A DNA stretch of 64,000 nt from Pseudoxanthomonas sp. JBR18 (GTDB lineage Bacteria > Pseudomonadota > Gammaproteobacteria > Xanthomonadales > Xanthomonadaceae), in assembly GCF_028198165.1 (NCBI RefSeq), contig NZ_CP116339.1, forward strand, positions 3,727,001 to 3,791,000, read 5' to 3'. Made by a program: the position numbers and the translations under genes. Positions 35,582 to 42,946 of this stretch are shown in pieces (position 1 is the stretch's first letter; every line of letters begins with the position of its first letter). Under the pieces are notes generated by a model. That model did not search any database. It saw only the letters and a list, made by a program, of their open reading frames with translations, and was not told the DNA's origin.

Positions 35582-36211
35582 ATGATTCGCACACTGCGAC
35601 TGGCCGTTCTGGGAACGGTCCTGCTGGCCGGCACCGCCCTGGCCGGCGCGCGTGACCAGCTGACTACCTTCACCAGTGGCCTGAAGGGCCTGGATGGGCA
35701 GTTCACGCAGAAGGTCTACAACGGCAACGGCGGGCTCAAGGAACAGTCGAGCGGGCGCGTGGCGCTGTCGGCACCGGACCTGTTCCGCTGGGAATACGCC
35801 AAACCCTACGAGCAGCTCATCGTGGCCGACGGCAAGAAGGTCTGGATTTACGAGCCTGACTTGCAGCAGGCCACTGTGCGTGCGCAGGGCAACGAAGCCC
35901 AGACCAGCCCGCTGGCCGCGCTGATGAAGCCGGCCGAGCTGGACAGCAAGTTCGATGTCAGCCAGGGCCCGGACGAAGCCGGCCTGGAATGGATGACGCT
36001 CACCCCTAAGCGCAGCGACGACAGCAGTGGCTTCGAGGTGGCGCGCCTTGGCTTTGCCGATGGGCAGCTCAAGCGCATGGAGTTCACCGATGCGGTGGGA
36101 CAGCGCACCGAGGTCGCCTTCAGTGGTTGGAAGCGCAATCCTTCCTTCCCGAGCGGGACCTTCCGTTACGCGCCGGGCAAGGACGTGGACGTGGTGGGCG
36201 ACGTCAACTGA
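35582..36211 (+). CDS. lolA: Outer-membrane lipoprotein carrier protein LolA
   Basis: LolA (209 aa) ferries lipoproteins through the periplasm from LolCDE to LolB. It has a signal peptide cleaved after about residue 21 (LLAGTALA), the early FTSGLKGLDGQFTQKVY segment, and RWEYAKPYEQLIVADGKKVW followed by IYEPDLQQATV, all conserved in LolA. The end FPSGTFRYAPGKDVDVVGD is typical. The order ftsK-(DUF3857)-lolA-rarA is the widespread gammaproteobacterial ftsK-lolA-rarA block with one inserted gene. The start codon has AGGGG upstream. Confidence 0.96.
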   Translation: MIRTLRLAVLGTVLLAGTALAGARDQLTTFTSGLKGLDGQFTQKVYNGNGGLKEQSSGRVALSAPDLFRWEYAKPYEQLIVADGKKVWIYEPDLQQATVRAQGNEAQTSPLAALMKPAELDSKFDVSQGPDEAGLEWMTLTPKRSDDSSGFEVARLGFADGQLKRMEFTDAVGQRTEVAFSGWKRNPSFPSGTFRYAPGKDVDVVGDVN

Positions 36212-36325
36212 CGCCGTCCAACGGCGGCGTGCTGGCGCGGGCGTCGTGAGCCTGCCGCGCCAGCAATCCGTCGGAATCGGCAGGCCGGGGCTGCCAGTTT
36301 CGACAGGGCATTTGCGGCGCCGCGA

Positions 36326-36331
36326 TACAAT
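36326..36331 (+). promoter_or_regulatory. -10 element of rarA, six bases before the GTG start
   Basis: TACAAT lies exactly 6 nt upstream of the rarA GTG, the same geometry as at clpS. There is no ribosome-binding site. A -35 is not clear (TCGACA is 20 nt upstream). Confidence 0.5.
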
Positions 36332-36337
36332 GCCGGC

Positions 36338-37699
36338 GTGGCCAGAGCCAAGACCTTTCCCGATGACGCGCCCGACCTGCTGAGCGTGGACCGTAGCGCC
36401 ATGCAGCCGCTGGCCGAGCGCATGCGGCCGCAGACGCTGGACGAGATGGTCGGTCAGCGCCGGCTGCTGGCGCCGGGCACTGCGTTGCGGCGTGCGGTCG
36501 AATCCGGCCGGGTGCATTCGATGATCCTGTGGGGGCCGCCGGGGTGCGGCAAGACCACCTTGTCCCTGCTGTTGGCCCAGTACGCCGATGCCGAGTTCAA
36601 GGCGATCTCCGCCGTGTTGTCTGGTTTGCCGGAGGTGCGCCAGGTGCTGGCCGAGGCCGCACATCGCTTTGCCCAGGGACGGCGCACGGTCCTGTTCGTC
36701 GATGAGGTGCATCGGTTCAACAAGGGCCAGCAGGACGCGTTCCTGCCGCATATCGAGCGCGGCACGATCCTGTTCGTCGGCGCGACGACCGAGAATCCCT
36801 CCTTCGAACTGAATTCCGCGCTGCTCTCGCGTTGCCGCGTGCACGTGATGGAGGCGGTCTCGCCGGCCGACATCGCCCAGGCGCTGCGCCATGCGCTGGG
36901 CGATGCCGAACGCGGCCTGGGCGGACAGGATCTGCGGATCTCCGACGAGGCCCTGCTGCAGATCGCCGGGGCGGCCGATGGCGACGTGCGCCGCGCGCTG
37001 ACCCTGCTGGAAATCGCCGCGGAACTGGCGGTGGACGAGGGTGGCGAAATCACCGAGGCCACCCTGGTCCAGGTCCTGGCCGACCGCACGCGCCGCTTCG
37101 ACAAGGGTGGGGAGCAGTTCTACGACCAGATCTCGGCACTGCACAAATCCGTGCGCAGCTCGAATCCGGACTCGGCCCTGTACTGGCTCACGCGCATGCT
37201 CGATGGCGGCTGCGACCGCGCCTACCTGGCCCGGCGGCTGACGCGCATGGCGATCGAGGACATCGGCCTGGCCGACCCGCGCGCGCAGCAGATGGCACTG
37301 GAAGCCTGGGACATCTACGAGCGCCTGGGCAGTCCGGAAGGCGAGCTGGCGCTGGCCCAGCTGGTGCTGTACCTGGCGGCCACGGCCAAGTCCAATGCCG
37401 GCTATTCCGCCTTCAACCTGGCCAAGGCCGAGGTACGCCAGACCGGGACCCAGGAGGTGCCGATGCACCTGCGCAACGCGCCGACCAAGCTGATGAAGGG
37501 CCTGGGCTACGGCGACGGTTACCAGTACGACCACGACGCCGAAGGCGGCATCGCCCTGGACCAGACCGGCTTTCCCGATGCGATGGGCGAGCGGGTCTAT
37601 TACGAGCCGGTCGAGCGGGGCATGGAGATCAAGCTCAAGCAGAAACTCGATGCGCTGCGCGCGGCGCGGGCGCAGGCGCGGGCTGACAAGGGCCGCTGA
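36338..37699 (+). CDS. rarA: Replication-associated recombination protein RarA (MgsA)
   Basis: RarA (453 aa) is an AAA+ ATPase that acts at stalled replication forks. Motifs: MRPQTLDEMVGQ, Walker A GPPGCGKTT (about 66), Walker B LFVDEVHRFNKGQQDAFLP (about 122), sensor 1 GATTENPSFELNSALLSR. The C-terminal tetramerisation/MgsA domain includes ISALHKSVRSSNPDSALYW and PMHLRNAPTKLMKGLGYG. GTG start. The 3' end overlaps the -35 region of the crcB promoter. It follows lolA after 126 bp and probably has its own promoter. Confidence 0.96.
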   Translation: MARAKTFPDDAPDLLSVDRSAMQPLAERMRPQTLDEMVGQRRLLAPGTALRRAVESGRVHSMILWGPPGCGKTTLSLLLAQYADAEFKAISAVLSGLPEVRQVLAEAAHRFAQGRRTVLFVDEVHRFNKGQQDAFLPHIERGTILFVGATTENPSFELNSALLSRCRVHVMEAVSPADIAQALRHALGDAERGLGGQDLRISDEALLQIAGAADGDVRRALTLLEIAAELAVDEGGEITEATLVQVLADRTRRFDKGGEQFYDQISALHKSVRSSNPDSALYWLTRMLDGGCDRAYLARRLTRMAIEDIGLADPRAQQMALEAWDIYERLGSPEGELALAQLVLYLAATAKSNAGYSAFNLAKAEVRQTGTQEVPMHLRNAPTKLMKGLGYGDGYQYDHDAEGGIALDQTGFPDAMGERVYYEPVERGMEIKLKQKLDALRAARAQARADKGR

Positions 37700-37712
37700 G
37701 CGTCGGTATATT
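37683..37712 (+). promoter_or_regulatory. Sigma-70 promoter of the fluoride riboswitch-crcB unit
   Basis: CTGACA (37683-37688), an 18-nt spacer and TATATT (37707-37712), each one base from consensus. The -35 lies inside the last codons of rarA. The predicted start near 37719 falls right at the beginning of the riboswitch, which supports the assignment. Confidence 0.8.
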
Positions 37713-37717
37713 GCGCG

Positions 37718-37782
37718 GCCACAGGAGATGGCATTCCTCCTTGAACCGCCGGCGTGACCCGTCGTGCTGATGATGCCTGCCA
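37718..37782 (+). ncRNA. Fluoride riboswitch aptamer (crcB motif)
   Basis: The segment contains the invariant crcB-motif blocks: ACAGGAGATGGCATTCCTCC, then AACCGCC, then CTGATGATGCCT at 37767-37778. GGAG pairs with CUCC in the first stem, and the CUGAUG block forms the pseudoknot and closing parts. It lies 5 nt downstream of a promoter and upstream of the crcB fluoride channel gene, the standard target. Fluoride binding should turn on expression. Confidence 0.93.
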
Positions 37783-37817
37783 ACCCCCACGCCGGGGCGG
37801 CAGGCGCGTGCCCCGGC
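37775..37817 (+). promoter_or_regulatory. Expression platform with two competing hairpins
   Basis: GCCTGCC at 37775-37781, which includes the last aptamer bases, is complementary to GGCAGGC at 37799-37805. GCCGGGGC at 37791-37798 is perfectly complementary to GCCCCGGC at 37810-37817, and the loop of that hairpin contains 37799-37805. The two helices exclude each other sterically or would form a pseudoknot. A switch linking aptamer state to access of the AAGGAG at 37829-37834 is plausible. Confidence 0.6.
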
Positions 37818-37840
37818 ATTCCGATCCCAAGGAGACCGTC

Positions 37841-37903
37841 ATGCCGCAACACGCTTCGCTTCTTCCGTCCTTCTCGTCGGTGTGTGTCGGGAGAAACGCA
37901 TGA
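37841..37903 (+). CDS. 20-residue leader peptide coupled to crcB
   Basis: A short ORF with a consensus AAGGAG 6 nt upstream of its ATG. It encodes MPQHASLLPSFSSVCVGRNA. Its TGA overlaps the crcB ATG as ATGA, so ribosomes finishing the leader can restart on crcB. The crcB ribosome-binding site GGGAG lies inside the leader. No homology is recognised; it is probably a translational coupling device of the riboswitch rather than a functional peptide, although a small protein cannot be excluded. Confidence 0.6.
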   Translation: MPQHASLLPSFSSVCVGRNA

Positions 37904-38304
37904 ACCCCGCGATCTGGTGGCAACAGCTGGCGCTGGTGATGTGCGGCGGCGCGATTGGGGCCGCTACGCGATTCTGGGTGGGTGGGCAGCTTGTGCGGCA
38001 CTTCGGCGCCGGGTTTCCATACGGCACGATGGCGGTGAATTTCCTCGGATCGCTGGTAGGCGGCTTCCTGCTGGTCTGGCTGGAGGATCGCGGACCGGCC
38101 GCGCTCTACCTGCGCGCCTTCCTCATCGTGGGAATCATGGGCGGCCTGACCACGTTCTCCTCGCTGATGATGGAGAGCCTGATGCTGCTGCGCGAGGGCC
38201 GCGGTCTTGCGGTGCTGGCCAACCTGGGCGTCAGCATTGCCGGCGGATTGCTGCTGGTCGGCCTGGGCGCGTGGTTGGCCATGCAGCTTCGTCCGGCCCC
38301 CTGA
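37900..38304 (+). CDS. crcB: Fluoride ion channel CrcB/FluC
   Basis: CrcB/FluC (134 aa) is a dimeric fluoride exporter channel of the inner membrane. Four hydrophobic helices are visible. The family motifs are GGAIGAATRFWVGGQL (first helix and loop), GTMAVNFLGSLVGGFLL with the pore asparagine, and GGLTTFSSLMMES with the central Na-binding and phenylalanine-box region. Length is normal. It is controlled by the fluoride riboswitch upstream and starts inside the end of the leader ORF. It is convergent with the cyclopropane synthase-like gene. Confidence 0.97.
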   Translation: MNPAIWWQQLALVMCGGAIGAATRFWVGGQLVRHFGAGFPYGTMAVNFLGSLVGGFLLVWLEDRGPAALYLRAFLIVGIMGGLTTFSSLMMESLMLLREGRGLAVLANLGVSIAGGLLLVGLGAWLAMQLRPAP

Positions 38305-38318
38305 TCCAGGGTCGCGTG

Positions 38319-38344
38319 GCGCCGGTGTCGCTGGACACCGGCGC
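38319..38344. terminator. Strong hairpin between convergent crcB and the Cfa-type gene
   Basis: GCGCCGGTGTC, a GCTG loop and GACACCGGCGC form a perfect 11-bp GC-rich stem exactly in the 48-bp gap between the two convergent genes. No T tract on either strand, but position and strength suggest a shared transcription stop. Confidence 0.6.
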
Positions 38345-38352
38345 TGGGCAGC

Positions 38353-39426
38353 TCAGCGCTTGAAGCGATAGTGGGCGACCATCCACTCATTGCCGCCCGA
38401 GTAACCGAACAGCTCCGCACAGGCCATCCAGAACATGCGCCAGCGCTGGTACCAGCGCCCGGCATCGGCCACGCCGTAGGTCTGGCGCATCAGGCCCATG
38501 ACCTGGTCGCGATTGGCATCCTGCTTTTCCAGCCAGGCGTTGGCGGTCTTCTCGTAATGCGTGCCCGACAGCAGCCAGCGCTCCTCGATGGTCAGCTGGT
38601 CCTGGAACTTGAGCAGCGTATCGGCGGCTGGCATCAGCCCGCCGGTAAAGAAGTGTCGTCCCATCCAGTTGTCACTGCCCTCGGTCTCGAACAGATACAG
38701 CAGTTCGCGGTGGCAGAAGATGTGCACGAACAGCTTGCCGCCGGGCTTGAGCCAGCCGGCGACCTTGGACAGCAGCGCCTGGTAGTTGCGCATGTGCTCG
38801 AACATCTCGATCGAGATCACCCGGTCGAACATCTCGGCGGGCAATTGCAGGGCGTTGACGTCGGCGGTGATGACCTCGACGTTGAAGACGGCGCGCTCCC
38901 GGCAGCGGGCCTCGATGAAGGCTTTCTGCGAGGCCGAGTTGGAGACCGCCGTGATCATCAGCTGCGGATAGCGTTCGGCCATCCACAGGGTCATCGAACC
39001 CCAGCCGCAGCCCAGCTCCAGCACGCGGCTGGCATTGGCCAACTGGGCGTGCTCGCAGTACAGACGCAGCATCTTTTCCTCGGCCTGGGTCAGGTCGCGG
39101 GTCGAGTCGTCCCAGAAACAGGCGCTGTACTTGAGGTGCTTGCCCAGGCACAGGCGGAAGAACTCCGGCGGCAACTCGTAGTGTTGGCGGTTGGCGGCCT
39201 CGGTCTCGACCGCGATGGCGTCCTCGCGCAGGCCATCCAGCCAGGCCTGCTGACGCGCGAAAACGGCCTCCGGGCCGCCCTTGCGCTCGTCCTTGAGGCG
39301 TTGGGCGCACAGGCGGCGGATGCCCATGCGCAGCAGCGGGTCGGGCAGGCGGCCGGACTCGGCCAGGCGCGTGGCCAGGCTCTCGCGGGTGGGGGCTTGT
39401 TCGGTGAACGGGGTGGGTGCGGACAT
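38353..39426 (-). CDS. Cfa-family SAM methyltransferase (second paralogue)
   Basis: A SAM-dependent methyltransferase of 357 aa of the cyclopropane-fatty-acid synthase family. HYELPPEFFRLCLGKHLKYS is the lipid-binding front of the family, here replacing the HYD of true Cfa enzymes. SAM motif I is LELGCGWGSMTLWMAE (about 135-150), and FDRVISIEMFEHMRNY follows. The protein resembles the shorter methyltransferases encoded in these lipid clusters rather than housekeeping Cfa. The ATG at 39426 has GGAGAGA upstream. It starts 22 bp after the DUF1295 gene. The modification (methylation, cyclopropane or furan precursor) is not determined by sequence. Confidence 0.85.
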   Translation of the reverse strand: MSAPTPFTEQAPTRESLATRLAESGRLPDPLLRMGIRRLCAQRLKDERKGGPEAVFARQQAWLDGLREDAIAVETEAANRQHYELPPEFFRLCLGKHLKYSACFWDDSTRDLTQAEEKMLRLYCEHAQLANASRVLELGCGWGSMTLWMAERYPQLMITAVSNSASQKAFIEARCRERAVFNVEVITADVNALQLPAEMFDRVISIEMFEHMRNYQALLSKVAGWLKPGGKLFVHIFCHRELLYLFETEGSDNWMGRHFFTGGLMPAADTLLKFQDQLTIEERWLLSGTHYEKTANAWLEKQDANRDQVMGLMRQTYGVADAGRWYQRWRMFWMACAELFGYSGGNEWMVAHYRFKR

Positions 39427-39448
39427 CGTCTGATTCTCTCCAGCTCGA

Positions 39449-40231
39449 TCAACGTTTGGGTGGGCGCGGGAAGAAGGCGCTGGTCGTGCGCTGGTAACGC
39501 GCATAGTCCTCGCCGCGGCTGCGCAGTGATTGCGCTTCTGTGTATGGGATCCCGGTGACACGGTACAGAAAGGCCAGCATCAACGCCGGGCCGCACAGGC
39601 TGCCCAGGACCCAGCCCCAGGGCAGGCCGACGGCCAGGCACACATAGGCGAACCAGTGCAGCCATTCGAAGAAATAATTCGGATGACGCGAATAACGCCA
39701 CAGCCCGTCCCGGCAGGTCTCACCTTTGTGAGCGGGGTCGCGCTTCCAGGCCGCCAGTTGGCGGTCGGCCAGGCTCTCACCCGCGACCGACATGGCCCAG
39801 ATCAGGACACCCAGCGTGGTCCACAGGCTCCAGTCGCCGCGTGGGTTGTGGGCGACGATCCAGAACGGGATCGACAGCAGCACGATCATCAGCGCCTGGG
39901 CCAGGAAGAACAGCAGGAACTTGCCCTGGGCATCGTCCCAATGCTTGCGCAGGTACGCGTAGCGCCCATCCTCGTGTGCATCGCCGAACACGCGGGTGCC
40001 CAGGTGCCAGGCCAGGCGCAGGCCCCAGGCGCCGCCGAGCACGGCCACCAGCAGCCGGGGCAGCAAGGCTCCGTCGAGCAGCACGGCGTAGGTCATCGCA
40101 CTGGCGGCCATGCCGAACGACCACACCACATCGACCACGCCCGCGTTGCGGGTGCGCAACTGCCAGGCCCATGCCAGCAGCATCAGCGCGACGGCGCCCA
40201 GGAAAATCCAGAGCAGGGGCCAGGCGTTCAT
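39449..40231 (-). CDS. DUF1295 membrane protein (steroid-reductase/isoprenylcysteine methyltransferase fold)
   Basis: An integral membrane protein of 260 aa with about six hydrophobic segments (WPLLWIFLGAVALMLLAWAW first). The C-terminal catalytic-like region carries GLWRYSRHPNYFFEWLHWFA, the DUF1295 hallmark shared with 5-alpha-reductase and isoprenylcysteine carboxyl methyltransferase families, and ends with IPYTEAQSLRSRGEDYARYQ. It may reduce or methylate a lipid. It overlaps the DUF2878 gene by 4 bp (ATGA) and precedes a Cfa-type gene, so it belongs to the lipid-modification operon. Confidence 0.88.
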   Translation of the reverse strand: MNAWPLLWIFLGAVALMLLAWAWQLRTRNAGVVDVVWSFGMAASAMTYAVLLDGALLPRLLVAVLGGAWGLRLAWHLGTRVFGDAHEDGRYAYLRKHWDDAQGKFLLFFLAQALMIVLLSIPFWIVAHNPRGDWSLWTTLGVLIWAMSVAGESLADRQLAAWKRDPAHKGETCRDGLWRYSRHPNYFFEWLHWFAYVCLAVGLPWGWVLGSLCGPALMLAFLYRVTGIPYTEAQSLRSRGEDYARYQRTTSAFFPRPPKR

Positions 40232-40779
40232 GAGGGGCCCACCGGGTGGACGCGGGGGACGCGTGGCGTGTGCAGGGCTGCCATGGCCAGCACCCCGGTT
40301 GCCGCGGCCCAAAGCGCGCCGAGTGTCACCAGGCCGGCAAAGGTCGGGGCAGAGAATCGCACCGCATCGAATCCGCTCTGCGCGCCAAGGTAGGACACCG
40401 GTCCGCCGATACCCATGACCAGCACTGCCAGCGGCGGGCGACGCATCAGCCAGGCCAGCGAATGGCGAAGCGTGAGCGCCAGGCCCGCCCACAGCGCCAG
40501 GATCCAGGCCGGCGCCAGATGCGACCAGGGCAATGGCGCGGCGTAGTGCACCAGGCCACTGGCCGCCATCACCGAATCGACCAGGGCGCCCAGCAACACC
40601 GCCAGTCCCACCAACCCGGCCTCACGGCGCAGCGAACCGCCAAGGGCGACATGCACCAGGGCGAAGCCGGCCAGCGCCACCAGAGACGGCCACCACAGGC
40701 CGCGACCCGCACCCCAGACCGCGAAGAGCCACTGGGCCTGCAGCGCGAGATAGTTGACCAGATGGCGCGAGGTCGGCAT
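40228..40779 (-). CDS. DUF2878 membrane protein
   Basis: A membrane protein of 183 aa with five or six hydrophobic helices (for example LVALAGFALVHVALGGSL and VGLAVLLGALVDSVMAASGL). The DUF2878-type segments are NYLALQAQWLFAVWGAGRG at the start and LTLRHSLAWLMRRPPLAVL in the second half. No catalytic motif is recognisable. Its start shares one base with the stop of the upstream Cfa-type gene and its stop overlaps the DUF1295 start, so expression is coupled. In related clusters it always accompanies Cfa and DUF1365 genes; function unknown. Confidence 0.82.
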   Translation of the reverse strand: MPTSRHLVNYLALQAQWLFAVWGAGRGLWWPSLVALAGFALVHVALGGSLRREAGLVGLAVLLGALVDSVMAASGLVHYAAPLPWSHLAPAWILALWAGLALTLRHSLAWLMRRPPLAVLVMGIGGPVSYLGAQSGFDAVRFSAPTFAGLVTLGALWAAATGVLAMAALHTPRVPRVHPVGPS

Positions 40780-42074
40780 CACACGTGCGCCAAGGCGTAG
40801 GGATACTGCGCCGCGCGCGCACCGGGCTTGGTGAGCCACAGGTGCACATCGCCGATGGAGCGCTCCAGGAAGCCCGCCTCGCAGTACACCAGGTAGAACT
40901 CCCACATCCGGATGAAGCGTGCGTCGTAACCCAGCGCCCGCACCTGGTCGAGCTTGCCCAGGAAGCGCTGGCGCCACGCACGCAGGGTCAGCGCGTAGCT
41001 GGGCCCGATGTCCTCCAGGTTGAACAGGCGCAGGTCGCTGGCGCGGGCGATGGCGCCGGTCATGGCCGCCACCGAGGGGATAAAGCTCCCCGGGAAGATA
41101 TGCCGCTTGATGAAGTCCACCGAGTCGCGCGCCTGCGCGTAGCGGTGGTCTTCGATGGTGATGGCCTGGATCAGGGCCTGGCCGTCGGGGGCGAGCAGGT
41201 CGGAGACCTTGGCGAAATAGGTGTCCAGGTACTGATGGCCGATGGCTTCGATCATCTCGATCGAGACGACCCGGTCGAAGCAGCCCTCCAGATCGCGGTA
41301 ATCCTGCATCAGCAGGGTGATGCGCTCGCCCAGGCCGGCGGCGGCGATGCGCTGGGCCGCTAGGTCGTGCTGCTCGCGCGAGATCGTGGTGGTGGTGACA
41401 TGGCAGCCGTACTTGCCCGCCGCATGCAGGGCGAAGCCGCCCCAGCCGGTGCCGATCTCCACGACGCGATGCTCCGGGCCGAGCTGCAGCTTCTGGCAGA
41501 TGCGGTCCAGCTTGCGGGTGGCGGCGGTTTCCAGCGACTCGTCGGCGTGTTCGTAGATGGCCGATGAGTACATCAGGTTCTCGTCCAGGAACAGCGAGAA
41601 CAGCGGGTTGCCCAGGTCGTAGTGCGCGGCGATGTTGCGTCGGCTGCCGGTGCGGGTATTGCGTGACAGTGCGTGCAAGGCCTTCATCGCCACTGCGCCT
41701 ACCCGCGCGGTGCCGCTGTCGAGCGCATCGAGCAGGTCGCGATTGCGCACCAGCATGCGCATCAGGGCGACCAGATCGTCGCAGTCCCACAGGCCTTCCA
41801 TGTACGCCTCGCCGGCGCCGACGCTGCCGTTGAGTGCGGCCATGCGCCAGAACGCCGGGGCGTGGACGCGCATATGTGCCTGCAGCGGAGTGGCTCCTGT
41901 GGCATCGGGCTGGCCGAGCACGTGGACTTGGCCGGCGTCCTCCACCACCAGGCGGCAGCCGCGCAGGCCCGAGAGCGTGTCCAGCAGGCGGCGGCGCAGG
42001 ATCCGTTCGGCCATCGAACCGCGCGCGGCCGGGGGCGTGGCGACGGGCGTGGTGGCGGCATCGATGCGGCTCAT
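40779..42074 (-). CDS. Cyclopropane-fatty-acyl-phospholipid synthase family protein
   Basis: A 431-aa member of the Cfa family, which transfers a methylene or methyl group from SAM to the double bond of membrane phospholipid acyl chains. The family signature IAAHYDLGNPLFSLFLDEN, SAM motif VVEIGTGWGGFALHAA, and FDRVVSIEMIEAIGHQYLDT are present. The C-terminal WEFYLVYCEAGF and RSIGDVHLWLTKPG match the subfamily found beside DUF1365. The start is ATGA-coupled to the DUF1365 gene. It is probably the main methylating enzyme of the cluster. Confidence 0.92.
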   Translation of the reverse strand: MSRIDAATTPVATPPAARGSMAERILRRRLLDTLSGLRGCRLVVEDAGQVHVLGQPDATGATPLQAHMRVHAPAFWRMAALNGSVGAGEAYMEGLWDCDDLVALMRMLVRNRDLLDALDSGTARVGAVAMKALHALSRNTRTGSRRNIAAHYDLGNPLFSLFLDENLMYSSAIYEHADESLETAATRKLDRICQKLQLGPEHRVVEIGTGWGGFALHAAGKYGCHVTTTTISREQHDLAAQRIAAAGLGERITLLMQDYRDLEGCFDRVVSIEMIEAIGHQYLDTYFAKVSDLLAPDGQALIQAITIEDHRYAQARDSVDFIKRHIFPGSFIPSVAAMTGAIARASDLRLFNLEDIGPSYALTLRAWRQRFLGKLDQVRALGYDARFIRMWEFYLVYCEAGFLERSIGDVHLWLTKPGARAAQYPYALAHV

Positions 42075-42946
42075 GGCGTGGGCCTCTTGTCGGGATGGTC
42101 GTGAACGGGGTTGCCGCGCAGCCACAGGCGCAGCGCATGCCAGTGGATCGCCAGGACGACCTGTACGGTCATCAACGGATAGCGCAGCAGGACGGCGGCC
42201 ATCTCTGCGGAGCGCATCCGGCGACGCTGCAGGCTCAGCGTGGCATCGAACCGCTTCGGCGCGAGGTTTCCGGCGTGGTCCGGCCGGCAGAGGACATCCA
42301 TGTGCACCCGCAGCGTCCCGGCCGGCAGCTCGAAACGCCATGCGTAGTCATGGTCCATGCCCATGAACGGGGACACATGGAAGGTCTTGTCGAAGCGCCA
42401 GGACAAGCGCGCCCCGTCCCGTTCGGCGGTCGAGGCGGGCAGCACATAGGTGTGGCGCTGCTTCCACGGCGTATTGGTGATCTGTGCGACCAGCGTCTCC
42501 AGGGTGCGGCCATCGGCGGCGAAGCAGTAGTAGAACGTCACCGGATTGAACACATGGCCGAACATGCGCAGATGGGTGAGCATCCGCACTGGACCGTCGG
42601 GGCGATGTCCGGTCTCAGTTTCCACGCAGTCGCGGACCGCCTGGTCCAGCGGCACGGACGGATCGCCCAGATAGTCCGAGCGGCGGAATTCGACCACGTT
42701 GCGTCGGCCCACCGACCACAGCCAACGCCGTGCGAACACACGGTCCAACTCGCCCAGGTCCAGATAGGCCATGAACAGCGGCCAGTTGAAGGCATGCGGC
42801 CTGGGCGCGTGGCGGCGATGCCGCACCTGGCCGACATACAGGGCGCTGGCCAGGCTTGCGTCGGACACGGTGCCCGCCGCAGCGACTCCACGGGAGAGCT
42901 CGTCTGTGTCGCGGCCGGAGCGCAAAGGGGCCCGCAGCTGGTTCAT
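42071..42946 (-). CDS. DUF1365 protein
   Basis: A protein of 291 aa of the DUF1365 family. Typical segments: SALYVGQVRHRRHAPRPHAF, MLTHLRMFGHVFNPVTFYYC, and HVSPFMGMDHDYAWRF. No signal peptide. DUF1365 genes almost always lie between an FAD-dependent oxidoreductase gene and a cfa-like gene, as here, and are thought to act on lipid substrates; no activity is assigned by sequence. The ATG at 42946 makes a 4-bp overlap with the oxidoreductase gene; an ATG two codons earlier is possible. Confidence 0.9.
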   Translation of the reverse strand: MNQLRAPLRSGRDTDELSRGVAAAGTVSDASLASALYVGQVRHRRHAPRPHAFNWPLFMAYLDLGELDRVFARRWLWSVGRRNVVEFRRSDYLGDPSVPLDQAVRDCVETETGHRPDGPVRMLTHLRMFGHVFNPVTFYYCFAADGRTLETLVAQITNTPWKQRHTYVLPASTAERDGARLSWRFDKTFHVSPFMGMDHDYAWRFELPAGTLRVHMDVLCRPDHAGNLAPKRFDATLSLQRRRMRSAEMAAVLLRYPLMTVQVVLAIHWHALRLWLRGNPVHDHPDKRPTP

